20,887 nucleotides of DNA from Solirubrobacterales bacterium (GCA_003244035.1 QHBV01000158.1:1-20887); one strand, 5' to 3'; shown: positions 14,503 through 20,887, counted from the first letter of the stretch. Numbers and translations: made by a program. The notes: generated by a model not told the origin, from the letters alone.

Positions 14503-14510
14503 GATAAATT
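14503..14510. promoter_or_regulatory. AT-rich -10 region shared by divergent tetR and MFS genes
   Basis: GATAAATT is the only AT-rich patch in the intergenic region. Plus-strand TAAATT (14505-14510) can serve the MFS gene with a leader of about 37 bases. On the minus strand AATTTA/TTTATC would start transcription at or near the tetR ATG. The assignments are by position and not by a strong consensus. Confidence 0.35.
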
Positions 14511-14540
14511 CTCCGCTTGGAGCAGTAAAGAGACCACTCG

Positions 14541-14546
14541 TAGGAG
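14541..14546 (+). promoter_or_regulatory. Shine-Dalgarno TAGGAG deciding the MFS start
   Basis: TAGGAG lies 7 bases before the ATG at 14554. It is the clearest ribosome binding site in the window and selects this ATG over an upstream in-frame start at 14434, which would overlap tetR and the operator. Confidence 0.75.
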
Positions 14547-14553
14547 TCGCCCT

Positions 14554-16002
14554 ATGTCCGCGTCCGCTCTCGCCCTCCCCGCGCCAGTCGCCGAGCATCG
14601 TCGTTGGCTCGTCCTTGCCCTCGTCTGCACCGCGCAATTCATGCTGCTCGTCGACGACACGGTCGTGAACGTCGCGCTGCCTTCGATCCGCGCCGACCTC
14701 GGCTTCGACGAGCGGACCTTGACGTGGGTCGTCAACGCCTACCTGCTGACGTTCGGCGGCTTTCTGCTGGTCGGCGGCCGTGCGGCCGACCTGCTCGGCC
14801 GGCGGCGCTTGTTCATGACGGCGCTCACCCTGTTCACCGCGTGCTCGCTGCTGTGCGGGCTCGCGGAATCCCCGGGATTGCTGATCGGCGCGCGCGGGGC
14901 GCAGGGGCTGGGGGGAGCGCTGCTGTCGCCCGCGGCGCTCTCGATCCTGCTGGTCACGTTCCCGGCGGGCCGGGAGCGCACGCGCGCCCTTGGCGTGTGG
15001 GCGGCGCTGCTCGGTCTCGGCGCCGCGACCGGCACCGTGCTCGGGGGCGCGATCACGGAGACGATCGGCTGGCGCTGGGTGTTCTTCCTCAACGTCCCGA
15101 TCGGGATTGCGGCGCTCGCGCTGGCGCCGCGGTTGCTCCCGCGCCACCAACCCTCGAGCGAGCACGACCGGCTCGACCTGCCGGGGGCGGCCACCGTGAC
15201 CGCGGGCCTGCTGGCGCTCGTGTACACGGTCGTGCAGACCGGCACGCAGGGCTGGGCCTCACCGCGCACGCTCCTGGGTCTCGGCCTCGCGGCGCTGCTG
15301 CTCGCCGCGTTCGCCGCGCACGAGGCCCGCGCGACCGCGCCGCTCGTGCCCCGCGGGGTCATCCGCCGCCGAGCGATCGCGGCGGCCGACGGCGCGACGC
15401 TGCTCGCCGCCGGCGCGCTGCTGGCGATGTTCTTCTTCCTCACCCTGTACATGCAGTTGGGACAGGGCTACTCGCCGCTGCGCACCGGACTGTCGTTCCT
15501 ACCCTTCAGTGCCACGATGGTGCTCTGCAGCGGGATTGCAATCAAGGCGCTGCGCTGGATCGGCGCGCGCACGCTGATCCTCGCCGGCATCGCGCTGGCG
15601 ATCATCGGCTTCGTGCTCTATGGGCGCCTACAGCCCGGTGGGTCCTACGCCGGCGAGCTGCTGGCGCCGCTGCTCGTGACGGCCGCCGGCATGGGGCTTG
15701 CGTTCGTGCCGCTGATGACGGCCGCCACAACGGGGGTCGCGGGGCGCGACAGCGGCCTGGCCTCGGGCCTCCTGACGGCCTGCCAGCAGATCGGCGGCGC
15801 GATCGGGATCGCCGTGCTCGTGACCCTCGCCAGCGACCGCACGAGCGCGCTCCTGCGCGTGGGCACAGGTCAGCGCCCCGCGCTCGTCGGGGGCTTCCAT
15901 CTCGCCTTTCACGTCGGGATCGGGCTGCTCCTCGGTGCCGGCCTGATCGGGCTGCTGATTGGGCGTGTGCGGACGGATGGCTCGCCGCCGGCGATCGCAT
16001 GA
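14554..16002 (+). CDS. MFS drug:H+ antiporter, DHA2 family (14-TM, EmrB/QacA-like)
   Basis: A 482-residue major-facilitator exporter, the right size for 14 transmembrane helices. TM1 carries FMLLVDDTVVNVALPSI, whose acidic D-x-x-V-N-V-A-L-P pattern is the DHA2 motif D1. The loop after TM2 has motif A as GGRAADLLGRRRLFM. TM5 has motif C in the stretch ALLGLGAATGTVLGGAITETIGWRWVFF, which marks antiporters. Motif-like LASGLLTACQQIGGAIGIAV appears near the end. Such proteins export hydrophobic drugs, dyes or metabolites using the proton gradient; the substrate is unknown. Control by the divergent TetR repressor through the 14471-14490 palindrome is likely, and induction would follow ligand binding to TetR. 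The stop overlaps a 37-codon ORF by 4 nt (ATGA). Confidence 0.94.
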   Translation: MSASALALPAPVAEHRRWLVLALVCTAQFMLLVDDTVVNVALPSIRADLGFDERTLTWVVNAYLLTFGGFLLVGGRAADLLGRRRLFMTALTLFTACSLLCGLAESPGLLIGARGAQGLGGALLSPAALSILLVTFPAGRERTRALGVWAALLGLGAATGTVLGGAITETIGWRWVFFLNVPIGIAALALAPRLLPRHQPSSEHDRLDLPGAATVTAGLLALVYTVVQTGTQGWASPRTLLGLGLAALLLAAFAAHEARATAPLVPRGVIRRRAIAAADGATLLAAGALLAMFFFLTLYMQLGQGYSPLRTGLSFLPFSATMVLCSGIAIKALRWIGARTLILAGIALAIIGFVLYGRLQPGGSYAGELLAPLLVTAAGMGLAFVPLMTAATTGVAGRDSGLASGLLTACQQIGGAIGIAVLVTLASDRTSALLRVGTGQRPALVGGFHLAFHVGIGLLLGAGLIGLLIGRVRTDGSPPAIA

Positions 16003-16112
16003 CGGACACGGCCTCAGCGGCGCTTGACGAGCGAGTGCCGCTGGGCCCGCGGGGCGCTGAATGCGAGGGCTGGGAGCAGATGCGCGATGCCGTCGGCTCC
16101 TCCGGAGGCTGA
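15999..16112 (+). CDS. Possible 37-residue protein coupled to the MFS exporter
   Basis: Reading from an ATG that overlaps the exporter stop (ATGA), the frame encodes a 37-residue acidic, Gly/Ala-rich peptide starting MTDTASAALDERVPLGPRG and ending with a TGA at 16110-16112. There is no hydrophobic segment and no recognised domain. The 4-nt overlap is the same coupling geometry used by true genes in this window, which is the only support. Chance read-through of GC-rich sequence is a serious alternative. Confidence 0.3.
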   Translation: MTDTASAALDERVPLGPRGAECEGWEQMRDAVGSSGG

Positions 16113-16172
16113 CTCGAGGGCCTGCGACTGTTCGCCGAAGCGGCTTGGGCGCGCTGAGCAATCGTGGTCGTC

Positions 16173-16204
16173 GCCCCCGCTGCCCGCGCATGGGCAGCGG
16201 GGGC
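16173..16204. terminator. Strong GC hairpin after the MFS gene
   Basis: GCCCCCGCTGCCC (16173-16185) pairs perfectly with GGGCAGCGGGGGC (16192-16204) around a 6-base loop. It lies between the plus-strand exporter gene and the end of the decayed minus-strand toxin gene, so it can end transcription from both. No T-run follows. Confidence 0.7.
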
Positions 16205-16223
16205 GGGTCTGCGGTGAGCAGGG

Positions 16224-16608
16224 TCAGGCCCGCAGCCAGTCCTCGACGCGGAGGCCGGGCACGCGGGCGAAGTGCCTGACATTGCCCGAAATCAGCGTCG
16301 CTTAGCTGCGATCCGCAGATCTGGGTCCGTGAGTCGCGCCCCATTGCGCTCGAGCTCGCTGCGGACGCTACCGTAGTGTTCTGCCGCCTGACGGTCGAAC
16401 GCGAGAATCCGAGTCGCTGGCAGCAGGCCAATCGCACGCTCGTACAGGTCTGGGCGCTGCACCCGGCTCGCGCTGCAAACCACCGATCGTCACGGTGGTG
16501 GTGCACTGCTGTTCACCGGGAACCTCGGCAAGTCGCACGAGCAGGCTGGCGGACGGCGTGGGCGCATCAGCTCGCTCACCACATCGGTGTCGAGAACGAT
16601 CCCGTATG
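16224..16608 (-). pseudogene. Decayed VapC-type PIN-domain toxin
   Basis: The pieces of a PIN ribonuclease lie in order on the minus strand but in different frames. First comes YGIVLDTDVVSELMRP (from 16608), the PIN N-terminus with its first catalytic Asp. Then, after a frameshift near 16551, comes SASLLVRLAEVPGEQQCTTTVT. After another shift comes RAIGLLPATRILAFDRQAAEHYGSVR and ARLTDPDLRIAA, and after a last one LISGNVRHFARVPGLRVEDWL ending at 16224. Intact VapC toxins run through all these blocks in one frame with about 130 residues. At least three shifts, and probably lost sequence after TTTVT, mean no functional toxin can be made. VapC toxins cleave RNA, often tRNA. Sequencing error could explain one shift but hardly all of them. 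Confidence 0.8.
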
Positions 16609-16879
16609 CAGCCGGGGCGCGGACCGGGACCGCTGGCGGCCACGATCGCGGGCGGCACCCGCGAGCGCATCGGCAAACTCGGGCGCGTCTTCGAACGCTC
16701 CGACAAGGGCCAGAAAGCTGGCCAGCGGGGTGCGAGTCGGCAGATCAGACAGTGGCACCAGCGCCTCGGCGTCCCGTTGCGCTCGATGACGCAGTGCTCA
16801 CCCCTGTAGCGCACGGCACCGAGCACATCGGCGAATCGACGCTTGGCCTCTACGACGCTGATCGTCTTGGGTCTGCCAT
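16576..16879 (-). pseudogene. Decayed Phd/YefM- or VapB-type antitoxin
   Basis: Immediately upstream of the toxin remnant the minus strand carries an antitoxin in pieces. An ATG at 16879 gives MADP, then the frame shifts to KTISVVEAKRRFADVLGAVR and GEHCVIERNGTP, which is the DNA-binding part of a Phd/YefM-like antitoxin. A second shift near 16785 leads to EALVPLSDLPTRTPLASFLALVG and the toxin-binding tail AFEDAPEFADALAGAARDRGRQ. The order antitoxin then toxin, with overlapping ends, is the normal TA layout. Both partners being broken fits loss of an unneeded module after the toxin died. Confidence 0.72.
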
Positions 16880-16904
16880 GATGTCATTCGGTTGAGTGCG
16901 CGTG

Positions 16905-17708
16905 ATGCCAATCGGGATCATCACGGGGTCTGGCACGTATGCGCTCCCCGGGTTCGAGGGCGCAGAGCCGGTGCCGGTGAAGACGCCGTTCGGAGAGGCC
17001 TCGGTGACGCGTGGGAGCTGCGCCGGCCTCGACGCGCTGCATCTCTCTCGTCACCACGCCGGACACGTCCGCCTGTCCAATCACGTTGCGCATCGGGCGA
17101 ACATCTGGGCACTCAGGGAGCTGGGTGCGACCGCGGTGATCGGCTGCACCGCATGCGGCGCGGTCGACCCGACGCTCGACCTCGGCTCGCTGGTGGTGTT
17201 CGACGACCTGCACTTCCCATCCAACCGCCTGCCGGACGGTTCGCTTTGCACGTTCTTCGCCGAGCCGGGCGACCCTCTGCGCGGGCATTGGATCCTGCAC
17301 GGCGGGCCGTTCTCCGAGGGGGTCCGGCAGGCGCTGCTCGCCGGCGCATCCGGGGCGGACCACCGCGTCCGCGATGGTGGCACGTACGGTCACGTCGACG
17401 GGCCACGCTTCAACACCCCCGTGGAGGTCGCCCAGCTTGCGGCCTGCGGAGTGGTGGCGGTCAGCCAGACTGGCGGGCCCGAGGCCGTGCTGTGCGGCGA
17501 ACTGGAGCTTCCGTTTTCCCTGATCGGGTACGTCACCGACTACGCGAACGAGGTCAAACCGGGTGATCCGACGCCGGTGGCGTCCCTGATCGAGCTGATG
17601 GGTCGCAGCGGCGCGATCTTCGCGGACGTGCTCCGCGGCGCACTCGCGCGGCTGCGCGATCGTTCGCCTTCCGCGGCCGGGACGGTGTATCGCTTCGAGC
17701 AGGGATGA
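16905..17708 (+). CDS. MTA/purine nucleoside phosphorylase family protein
   Basis: About 267 residues from the ATG at 16905 (in-frame GTGs at 16896 and 16902 are alternatives). The family splits S-methyl-5'-thioadenosine or purine nucleosides with phosphate, giving the base and a pentose-1-phosphate, in methionine and purine salvage. It begins MPIGIITGSG (phosphate-binding loop), then SRHHAGHVRLSNHVAHRANIW, then VIGCTACGAV, the GPRFNTPVEV block (166-175), SQTGGPEAVLCGELELP, and the purine-contact stretch VTDYAN (D212). Methylthioadenosine phosphorylases usually read TDYD here; the second Asp is Ala in this protein, so the exact substrate (MTA, inosine or adenosine) is uncertain. Asp212 fits a 6-aminopurine. 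It ends just before the oppositely oriented tRNA-Gln and is preceded by the decayed TA locus, so it is probably transcribed alone. Confidence 0.88.
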   Translation: MPIGIITGSGTYALPGFEGAEPVPVKTPFGEASVTRGSCAGLDALHLSRHHAGHVRLSNHVAHRANIWALRELGATAVIGCTACGAVDPTLDLGSLVVFDDLHFPSNRLPDGSLCTFFAEPGDPLRGHWILHGGPFSEGVRQALLAGASGADHRVRDGGTYGHVDGPRFNTPVEVAQLAACGVVAVSQTGGPEAVLCGELELPFSLIGYVTDYANEVKPGDPTPVASLIELMGRSGAIFADVLRGALARLRDRSPSAAGTVYRFEQG

Positions 17709-17734
17709 GTGGTACGAGCTCGCCCGCCAAGCAG

Positions 17735-17806
17735 CTGGGGGGCAGGGAATTGAACCCCGATTCCCTGGACCAAAACCAGGTGTCGTAGCCGTTGGACCAC
17801 CCCCCA
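17735..17806 (-). tRNA. tRNA-Gln (anticodon UUG)
   Basis: The minus strand folds into a full cloverleaf of 72 nt. The acceptor TGGGGGG pairs with CCCCCCA, and discriminator G73 is as expected for Gln. The D arm starts GTCC. The anticodon arm is CCTGG/CCAGG with the loop TTTTGGT, so the anticodon is TTG and reads CAA (and CAG by wobble). The T arm is CGGGG-TTCAATT-CCCTG. The 3' CCA is not encoded. A glutamine tRNA next to glmU is a known arrangement in other actinobacteria. Confidence 0.96.
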
Positions 17807-17876
17807 AAGCTCTGGAGGAGCCTAGCGTGGCCAGGCACAGGTTGGTGACAGTCGAGTCGGTCCGGCGGCGATCCCT

Positions 17877-17882
17877 TACGAT
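17877..17882 (+). promoter_or_regulatory. -10 box TACGAT for glmU
   Basis: TACGAT ends 9 bases before the GTG at 17892, so the transcript would start about 3 bases ahead of the start codon. No Shine-Dalgarno is seen. The 17807-17891 gap also holds the tRNA promoter on the other strand. Confidence 0.4.
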
Positions 17883-17891
17883 CCGCTTCTC

Positions 17892-19319
17892 GTGACCGCG
17901 CCCGTCGTCGTCATCCTCGCCGCGGGGCATGGCACGCGCATGCGCTCCGCCATGCCAAAGCTGCTGCACGAGCTGTGCGGGCGGCCGATGATCGCGTGGT
18001 CAGTGGCTGCGGCGCGCGAGGCGGGCGCCGGGAAGGTGGTAGTCGTCGACGGGCCGGAGCGCCAGCTCGGAGCGGCCCTGGACAGCGGTGTCGTCGTCGC
18101 GATCCAGCGCGAGGCGCTCGGCACCGCCGACGCGGTCAAGGCCGCCGCTGCGCAGATCGACCCTGGTGCGACGGTGATCATCCTCCACGGCGATGTACCG
18201 CTGATCAGCGCCCACACGATCCGGTCGCTCGCCGAGGATCACGAGCGTCAGCGTGCCGCTGCGACGTTGGTCACAGCCGTGCTCGCGGATCCAAGCGGCT
18301 ATGGGCGGATCGTGCGAGCGCCGGACGGCACGATCGAGCGCGTGGTCGAGACCAAGTCCCCAGGCGACGCGACCGAGCACGAGCTCCACATCCGCGAGGT
18401 CAACACCGGCATCCTCGCGTTCGAAGGCGCGGAGCTGCTCGCGGCGCTGGAGGAGGTACGCGGCGACAACGCCCAGGGCGAGCTGTACCTGCCCGACGTG
18501 CTGCCGGTTCTCCGCTCACGCGAGCGCACCGTTGTCGCGCACCAGCTGTCCGATGCATCCGAGACGCTCGGCGTCAACGACCGCGTGGCGCTCGCCGACG
18601 TGCTTGCGATCGCGCAGCGCCGGATCCATCTGCGTCACATGCTCGCCGGCGTCACTGTGGTCGACCCCCGGGCTACCGTGATCGACGCGGATGTCGAGAT
18701 CGGGCAGGACACGAGGATCGCGCCGTTCTCGAGCCTCCACGGCGCCACTCGGATCGGAGCGCGCTGCGCGATCGGGCCGCACGCGACGCTGATCGATGCG
18801 AGTGTCGGAGACGAGGCGACGATCATTCATTCGTACCTCAAAGAGGCGGACATCGGCGAGCGCGTCAGCGTCGGGCCGTTCGCCTATCTGCGCCCGGGAG
18901 CGGTCCTGCGGGCGGGCGCGAAGGCCGGCACGTTCGTCGAGATCAAGAACTCGGTGCTCGGCCCCGGCGCCAAGGTCCCGCACCTCTCCTACGTCGGCGA
19001 CACCGACATCGGCGAGCGGACCAACATCGGAGCCGGAACGATCACCGCCAACTATGACGGCTTTCGCAAGCACCGAACCACGATCGGCGCGCGCGTAAAG
19101 GTGAGCGTCGACACGGCGCTGATCGCGCCTGTCAGCGTCGGCGACGACGCCTACACGGCCGCCGGGTCAGTGATCAGCAAGGATGTGCCACCCGGGGCGC
19201 TCGGGGTCGCGCGTGCGCGTCAGACCAACGTCGAAGGGTATGCCGAGCGCCGGGCCCGGCGGGAGGCGGCAGCGCTGGAGACGCCCCCGCCAATGCGCGG
19301 AAAGCCACCGCGGGAGTAG
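17892..19319 (+). CDS. glmU: Bifunctional GlmU (GlcNAc-1-P uridyltransferase / GlcN-1-P acetyltransferase)
   Basis: A 475-residue bifunctional enzyme that makes UDP-GlcNAc for peptidoglycan: the C-terminal half acetylates glucosamine-1-phosphate and the N-terminal half couples the product to UTP. The pyrophosphorylase domain starts VVILAAGHGTRMRSAMPKLLH (about 6-26), with QREALGTADAV, GDVPLI, GYGRIVR and the GELYLPDVL stretch following. From about residue 250 the left-handed beta-helix repeats (IG-x4 hexads) run to the end, including AYLRPGA (R334), the catalytic His in KVPHLSYVGD (H364), NIGAGTITANYDG, and AAGSVISKDVPPGAL. All key residues are present. The GTG start gives the expected N-terminus and lies just after a TACGAT box. 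It is followed after 48 bases by prs, a pair conserved in actinobacteria. Confidence 0.97.
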   Translation: MTAPVVVILAAGHGTRMRSAMPKLLHELCGRPMIAWSVAAAREAGAGKVVVVDGPERQLGAALDSGVVVAIQREALGTADAVKAAAAQIDPGATVIILHGDVPLISAHTIRSLAEDHERQRAAATLVTAVLADPSGYGRIVRAPDGTIERVVETKSPGDATEHELHIREVNTGILAFEGAELLAALEEVRGDNAQGELYLPDVLPVLRSRERTVVAHQLSDASETLGVNDRVALADVLAIAQRRIHLRHMLAGVTVVDPRATVIDADVEIGQDTRIAPFSSLHGATRIGARCAIGPHATLIDASVGDEATIIHSYLKEADIGERVSVGPFAYLRPGAVLRAGAKAGTFVEIKNSVLGPGAKVPHLSYVGDTDIGERTNIGAGTITANYDGFRKHRTTIGARVKVSVDTALIAPVSVGDDAYTAAGSVISKDVPPGALGVARARQTNVEGYAERRARREAAALETPPPMRGKPPRE

Positions 19320-19351
19320 CGGCCGGTGGTCGTCCCGTCCCCAGCCGGCCG

Positions 19352-19357
19352 TAGACT
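19352..19357 (+). promoter_or_regulatory. -10 box TAGACT for prs
   Basis: TAGACT ends 10 bases before the ATG at 19368, exactly the layout of TATACT before the FmdB-type gene. It predicts a leader of about 4 bases and supports ATG 19368 as the start of prs over the upstream GTG at 19326, which would lie upstream of the promoter. Confidence 0.45.
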
Positions 19358-19367
19358 CCCAGACGCG

Positions 19368-20387
19368 ATGAGCGTGCTGCAGACGGATCCGACTCCGAGC
19401 GACATGCGGCTCGACTACGACAAGCGGTTGATGCTCGTCTCCGGGCGCGCCAATCCGGAGCTCGCCGCTCGGATCGCCTCCAAGCTCGGGGTCGAGCTCG
19501 CGGGCGTGACGCTCAAGACGTTCTCCAATGGCGAGGTCTACTGCCGCTATCCGGAGTCCGTCCGCGGCGCCGACGTGTACATCGTCCAGCCGACCTGCGG
19601 CAACGCCCGCACCGGCTTGAGCGCCAACGATGCGCTGATGGAGCTGCTCGTGATGGTCGACGCTGCGGTCGGCGGCTCCGCCCACCGCGTGATCGCCGTC
19701 ACCCCGTGGTATGGGTACTCGCGCCAGGACAAGAAGTCAGCGCCACGGGAGCCGATCAGCGCGCGCCTGGTCGCACGGATGCTCGAGTCCGCGGGGATCG
19801 ACCGGCTCCTGACGATGGACCTGCACTCTGGGCAGATCCAGGGCTTCTTTCAGAAGCCGTGCGACCACATGACGGCGCTGTTCATGCTGACCCAGTACTT
19901 CGCCGACCTCCGGTTGGAGGATCTGGTGGTGGTCGCGCCTGACGCCGGGCGTGTGAAGCTGAACAAGAAGTTCGCCTCAAAGATCGGCGCTGACCTGGCG
20001 ATCCTGAACAAGGAGCGCCCCGCTCAGCAGGTCGCGGAGATCGGCTACGTGATCGGTGACGTCGCCGGTAAGACAGCGGTGCTGGTGGACGACCTGATTG
20101 ACACCGCCGGCACGCTCAAGGCGGCCGCCCAGGCGGTCTACGATGCCGGCGCTCGGCGGGTGTATGCGGCGGCGACCCACGGAGTCTTCTCCGGCGACGC
20201 GTGGCAGAACCTCGCGGCGGCGCGCTTCGAGCAAGTGGTCGTCACCGACACGATCCCGTTGCCGCCGGGAGCCCCTGAGAACGTTCGCGTCGTCCCGTGC
20301 GCCGATCTGCTCACGAGCTCGATCCGCCAGATCTTCACCGACGGGTCGGTCAGCGACGTGTTCGGCGGCGAGAACCAGCTTTTCTGA
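19368..20387 (+). CDS. prs: Ribose-phosphate pyrophosphokinase (PRPP synthase)
   Basis: A 339-residue class I PRPP synthase; it transfers pyrophosphate from ATP to ribose-5-phosphate, giving PRPP for nucleotides, His, Trp and, in many actinobacteria, decaprenyl-phosphoryl arabinose. The core begins at about residue 21 (LMLVSGRANPELA), then TFSNGEVYCRYPESVRG, the flexible loop PWYGYSRQDKK, MDLHSGQIQGFF (150-161) with the catalytic-site His, VAPDAGRVKLNKKF, the PRPP loop VLVDDLIDTAGT (about 238-249), and a C-terminal DVFGGENQLF. The first 20 residues (MSVLQTDPTPSDMRLDYDKR) extend beyond the usual N-terminus; a shorter start at ATG 19404 is possible. It can be co-transcribed with glmU and also has its own -10 box. 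Confidence 0.96.
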   Translation: MSVLQTDPTPSDMRLDYDKRLMLVSGRANPELAARIASKLGVELAGVTLKTFSNGEVYCRYPESVRGADVYIVQPTCGNARTGLSANDALMELLVMVDAAVGGSAHRVIAVTPWYGYSRQDKKSAPREPISARLVARMLESAGIDRLLTMDLHSGQIQGFFQKPCDHMTALFMLTQYFADLRLEDLVVVAPDAGRVKLNKKFASKIGADLAILNKERPAQQVAEIGYVIGDVAGKTAVLVDDLIDTAGTLKAAAQAVYDAGARRVYAAATHGVFSGDAWQNLAAARFEQVVVTDTIPLPPGAPENVRVVPCADLLTSSIRQIFTDGSVSDVFGGENQLF

Positions 20388-20398
20388 ACGCCGGCGGA

Positions 20399-20749
20399 GT
20401 GGGGGAGCGCGACGATCCTCAGCTCGGCCGGCGCGTGCAGAGCGGGCGGGCGATCCGCTTGATGGAGCTGCTCGGCCTCGACGAGGACGAGCTCTGCCGG
20501 GCGCTCGACGTCGATCCGCTGACGCTGCTCTCCGGCCAGCTCGAGCGCGCGGGCGAGCTTCCAATCCTGCTCGCCCTGCTCGAGGACGCCGAGCAGCGCG
20601 CCGGCAGCGCGGTCCTGCGCAGTTGGGTCAGGACGAGGGGATCGGCCGGCCGACCGATAGACGCCTTGACCGGACGCGACTTCCCTGCGTTCGAGGACGC
20701 GCTGGACGAGCTGGCCGCGCGCGGGTTCGTGCTCAGGGGCGGAGGATGA
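20399..20749 (+). CDS. Small protein of unknown function downstream of prs
   Basis: A 116-residue protein read from the GTG at 20399, 11 bases after the prs stop with GGCGGA close upstream. Coding character is good: an acidic, Leu-rich N-terminal half (RAIRLMELLGLDEDELCRALD, then VDPLTLLSGQLERAGELPILL) looks helical and could be a degenerate helix-turn-helix. The C-terminal part WVRTRGSAGRPIDALTGRDF followed by a helix and RGFVLRG recalls, weakly, the toxin-binding (DUF2384/MbcA-like) domain of Xre-type antitoxins, with its W-R-T...G-P-ID/L pattern. No partner toxin is visible within the window. Position right behind prs suggests co-transcription. A strong hairpin terminates the unit at 20808-20838. 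Function is not known; the antitoxin resemblance is a hint only. Confidence 0.62.
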   Translation: MGERDDPQLGRRVQSGRAIRLMELLGLDEDELCRALDVDPLTLLSGQLERAGELPILLALLEDAEQRAGSAVLRSWVRTRGSAGRPIDALTGRDFPAFEDALDELAARGFVLRGGG

Positions 20750-20807
20750 GGGAAGCCATCCTCCAGACGATCTCGCGATTGGCGATCGCCGCGCGAAGGT
20801 GAGGCGC

Positions 20808-20838
20808 CGTCGTCCGGGCCGACGCGGCCCGGACGACG
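20808..20838 (+). terminator. 13-bp GC hairpin ending the glmU-prs unit
   Basis: CGTCGTCCGGGCC (20808-20820) pairs perfectly with GGCCCGGACGACG (20826-20838) around GACGC. It is 58 bases after the stop of the small gene. No T-run follows. Confidence 0.7.
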
Positions 20839-20880
20839 CCCGATCCCGGACGATGCCCGTCTCGGACAACGCCCCAGTCG
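20831..20880. repeat. Three short degenerate direct repeats at the window edge
   Basis: GGACGACGCCC (from 20831), GGACGATGCCC (from 20848) and GGACAACGCCCC (from 20864) follow each other with spacings of 17 and 16 bases. The first overlaps the right arm of the terminator hairpin. The array may continue beyond the end of the window. Confidence 0.5.
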
Positions 20881-20887
20881 AGCGCGC

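Noticed and set aside
16368..16826. A continuous 152-codon minus-strand ORF in the TA remnant
   Set aside because: It joins an antitoxin piece and a toxin piece by accident through an out-of-frame middle; the blocks make sense only when the frame is shifted.
16884..17969. Minus-strand ORFs covering the phosphorylase gene and the tRNA
   Set aside because: They contain the whole tRNA-Gln and are antisense to a well-conserved enzyme.
19321..19350. Inverted repeat GGCCGG...CCGGCC between glmU and prs
   Set aside because: Six pairs with an 18-base loop are expected by chance in this composition.
20746..20802. 18-codon ORF overlapping the stop of the small gene after prs (ATGA)
   Set aside because: Starts MREAILQTISRLAIAARR and could be an amphipathic peptide, but it is too short to support without conservation data.

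Overview
The window reads as chromosomal DNA of a high-GC actinobacterium. Evidence: strong GC bias at third codon positions, many GTG starts, start/stop overlaps of the GTGA or ATGA type, and a set of genes (metG, tatD, rsmA, ispE; tRNA-Gln, glmU, prs) that lie near each other in actinobacteria. A deep-branching lineage such as Thermoleophilia/Solirubrobacterales would fit the gene set, but that placement is inference; no rRNA gene is present to settle it.

Region 1 (1-5.35 kb): an FmdB-type zinc-ribbon protein with a Ser/Lys/Asp-rich tail; a LytR-CpsA-Psr cell-wall ligase diverging from a ROK sugar kinase; rsmI overlapping the kinase gene; and, on the minus strand, a GNAT-like acyltransferase followed one base later by a DUF1684 protein. 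Region 2 (5.38-9.31 kb): a tight plus-strand operon metG-tatD-rsmA-ispE in which every junction overlaps by 4 or 7 nt. It makes Met-tRNA, a TatD nuclease, the 16S rRNA dimethyltransferase and an isoprenoid kinase.

Region 3 (9.4-17.7 kb) is accessory: a two-helix membrane peptide and a PucR regulator; a minus-strand PadR/membrane-protein pair; a His-rich CDF metal exporter with a duplicated start region; a 458-bp non-coding stretch with two spaced repeats; a divergent TetR/DHA2 drug-efflux pair around a perfect 20-bp palindrome; a VapBC-type toxin-antitoxin locus wrecked by several frameshifts; and a 5'-methylthioadenosine/purine nucleoside phosphorylase family enzyme. Region 4 (17.7-20.9 kb) returns to housekeeping genes: tRNA-Gln(UUG) on the minus strand, glmU (UDP-GlcNAc synthesis), prs (PRPP synthesis), a small uncharacterised protein and a strong hairpin terminator.

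Regulation: about seven genes have a TANNNT-like box ending 6-10 bases before the start codon, which predicts leaderless or nearly leaderless mRNAs. By contrast the MFS gene has a clear Shine-Dalgarno. No phage, transposase or CRISPR locus was seen. I found no convincing new multi-gene system. The most unusual items are the uORF made by a 26-bp duplication at the metal exporter, the 60-bp-period repeats next to it, and the decayed toxin-antitoxin pair.
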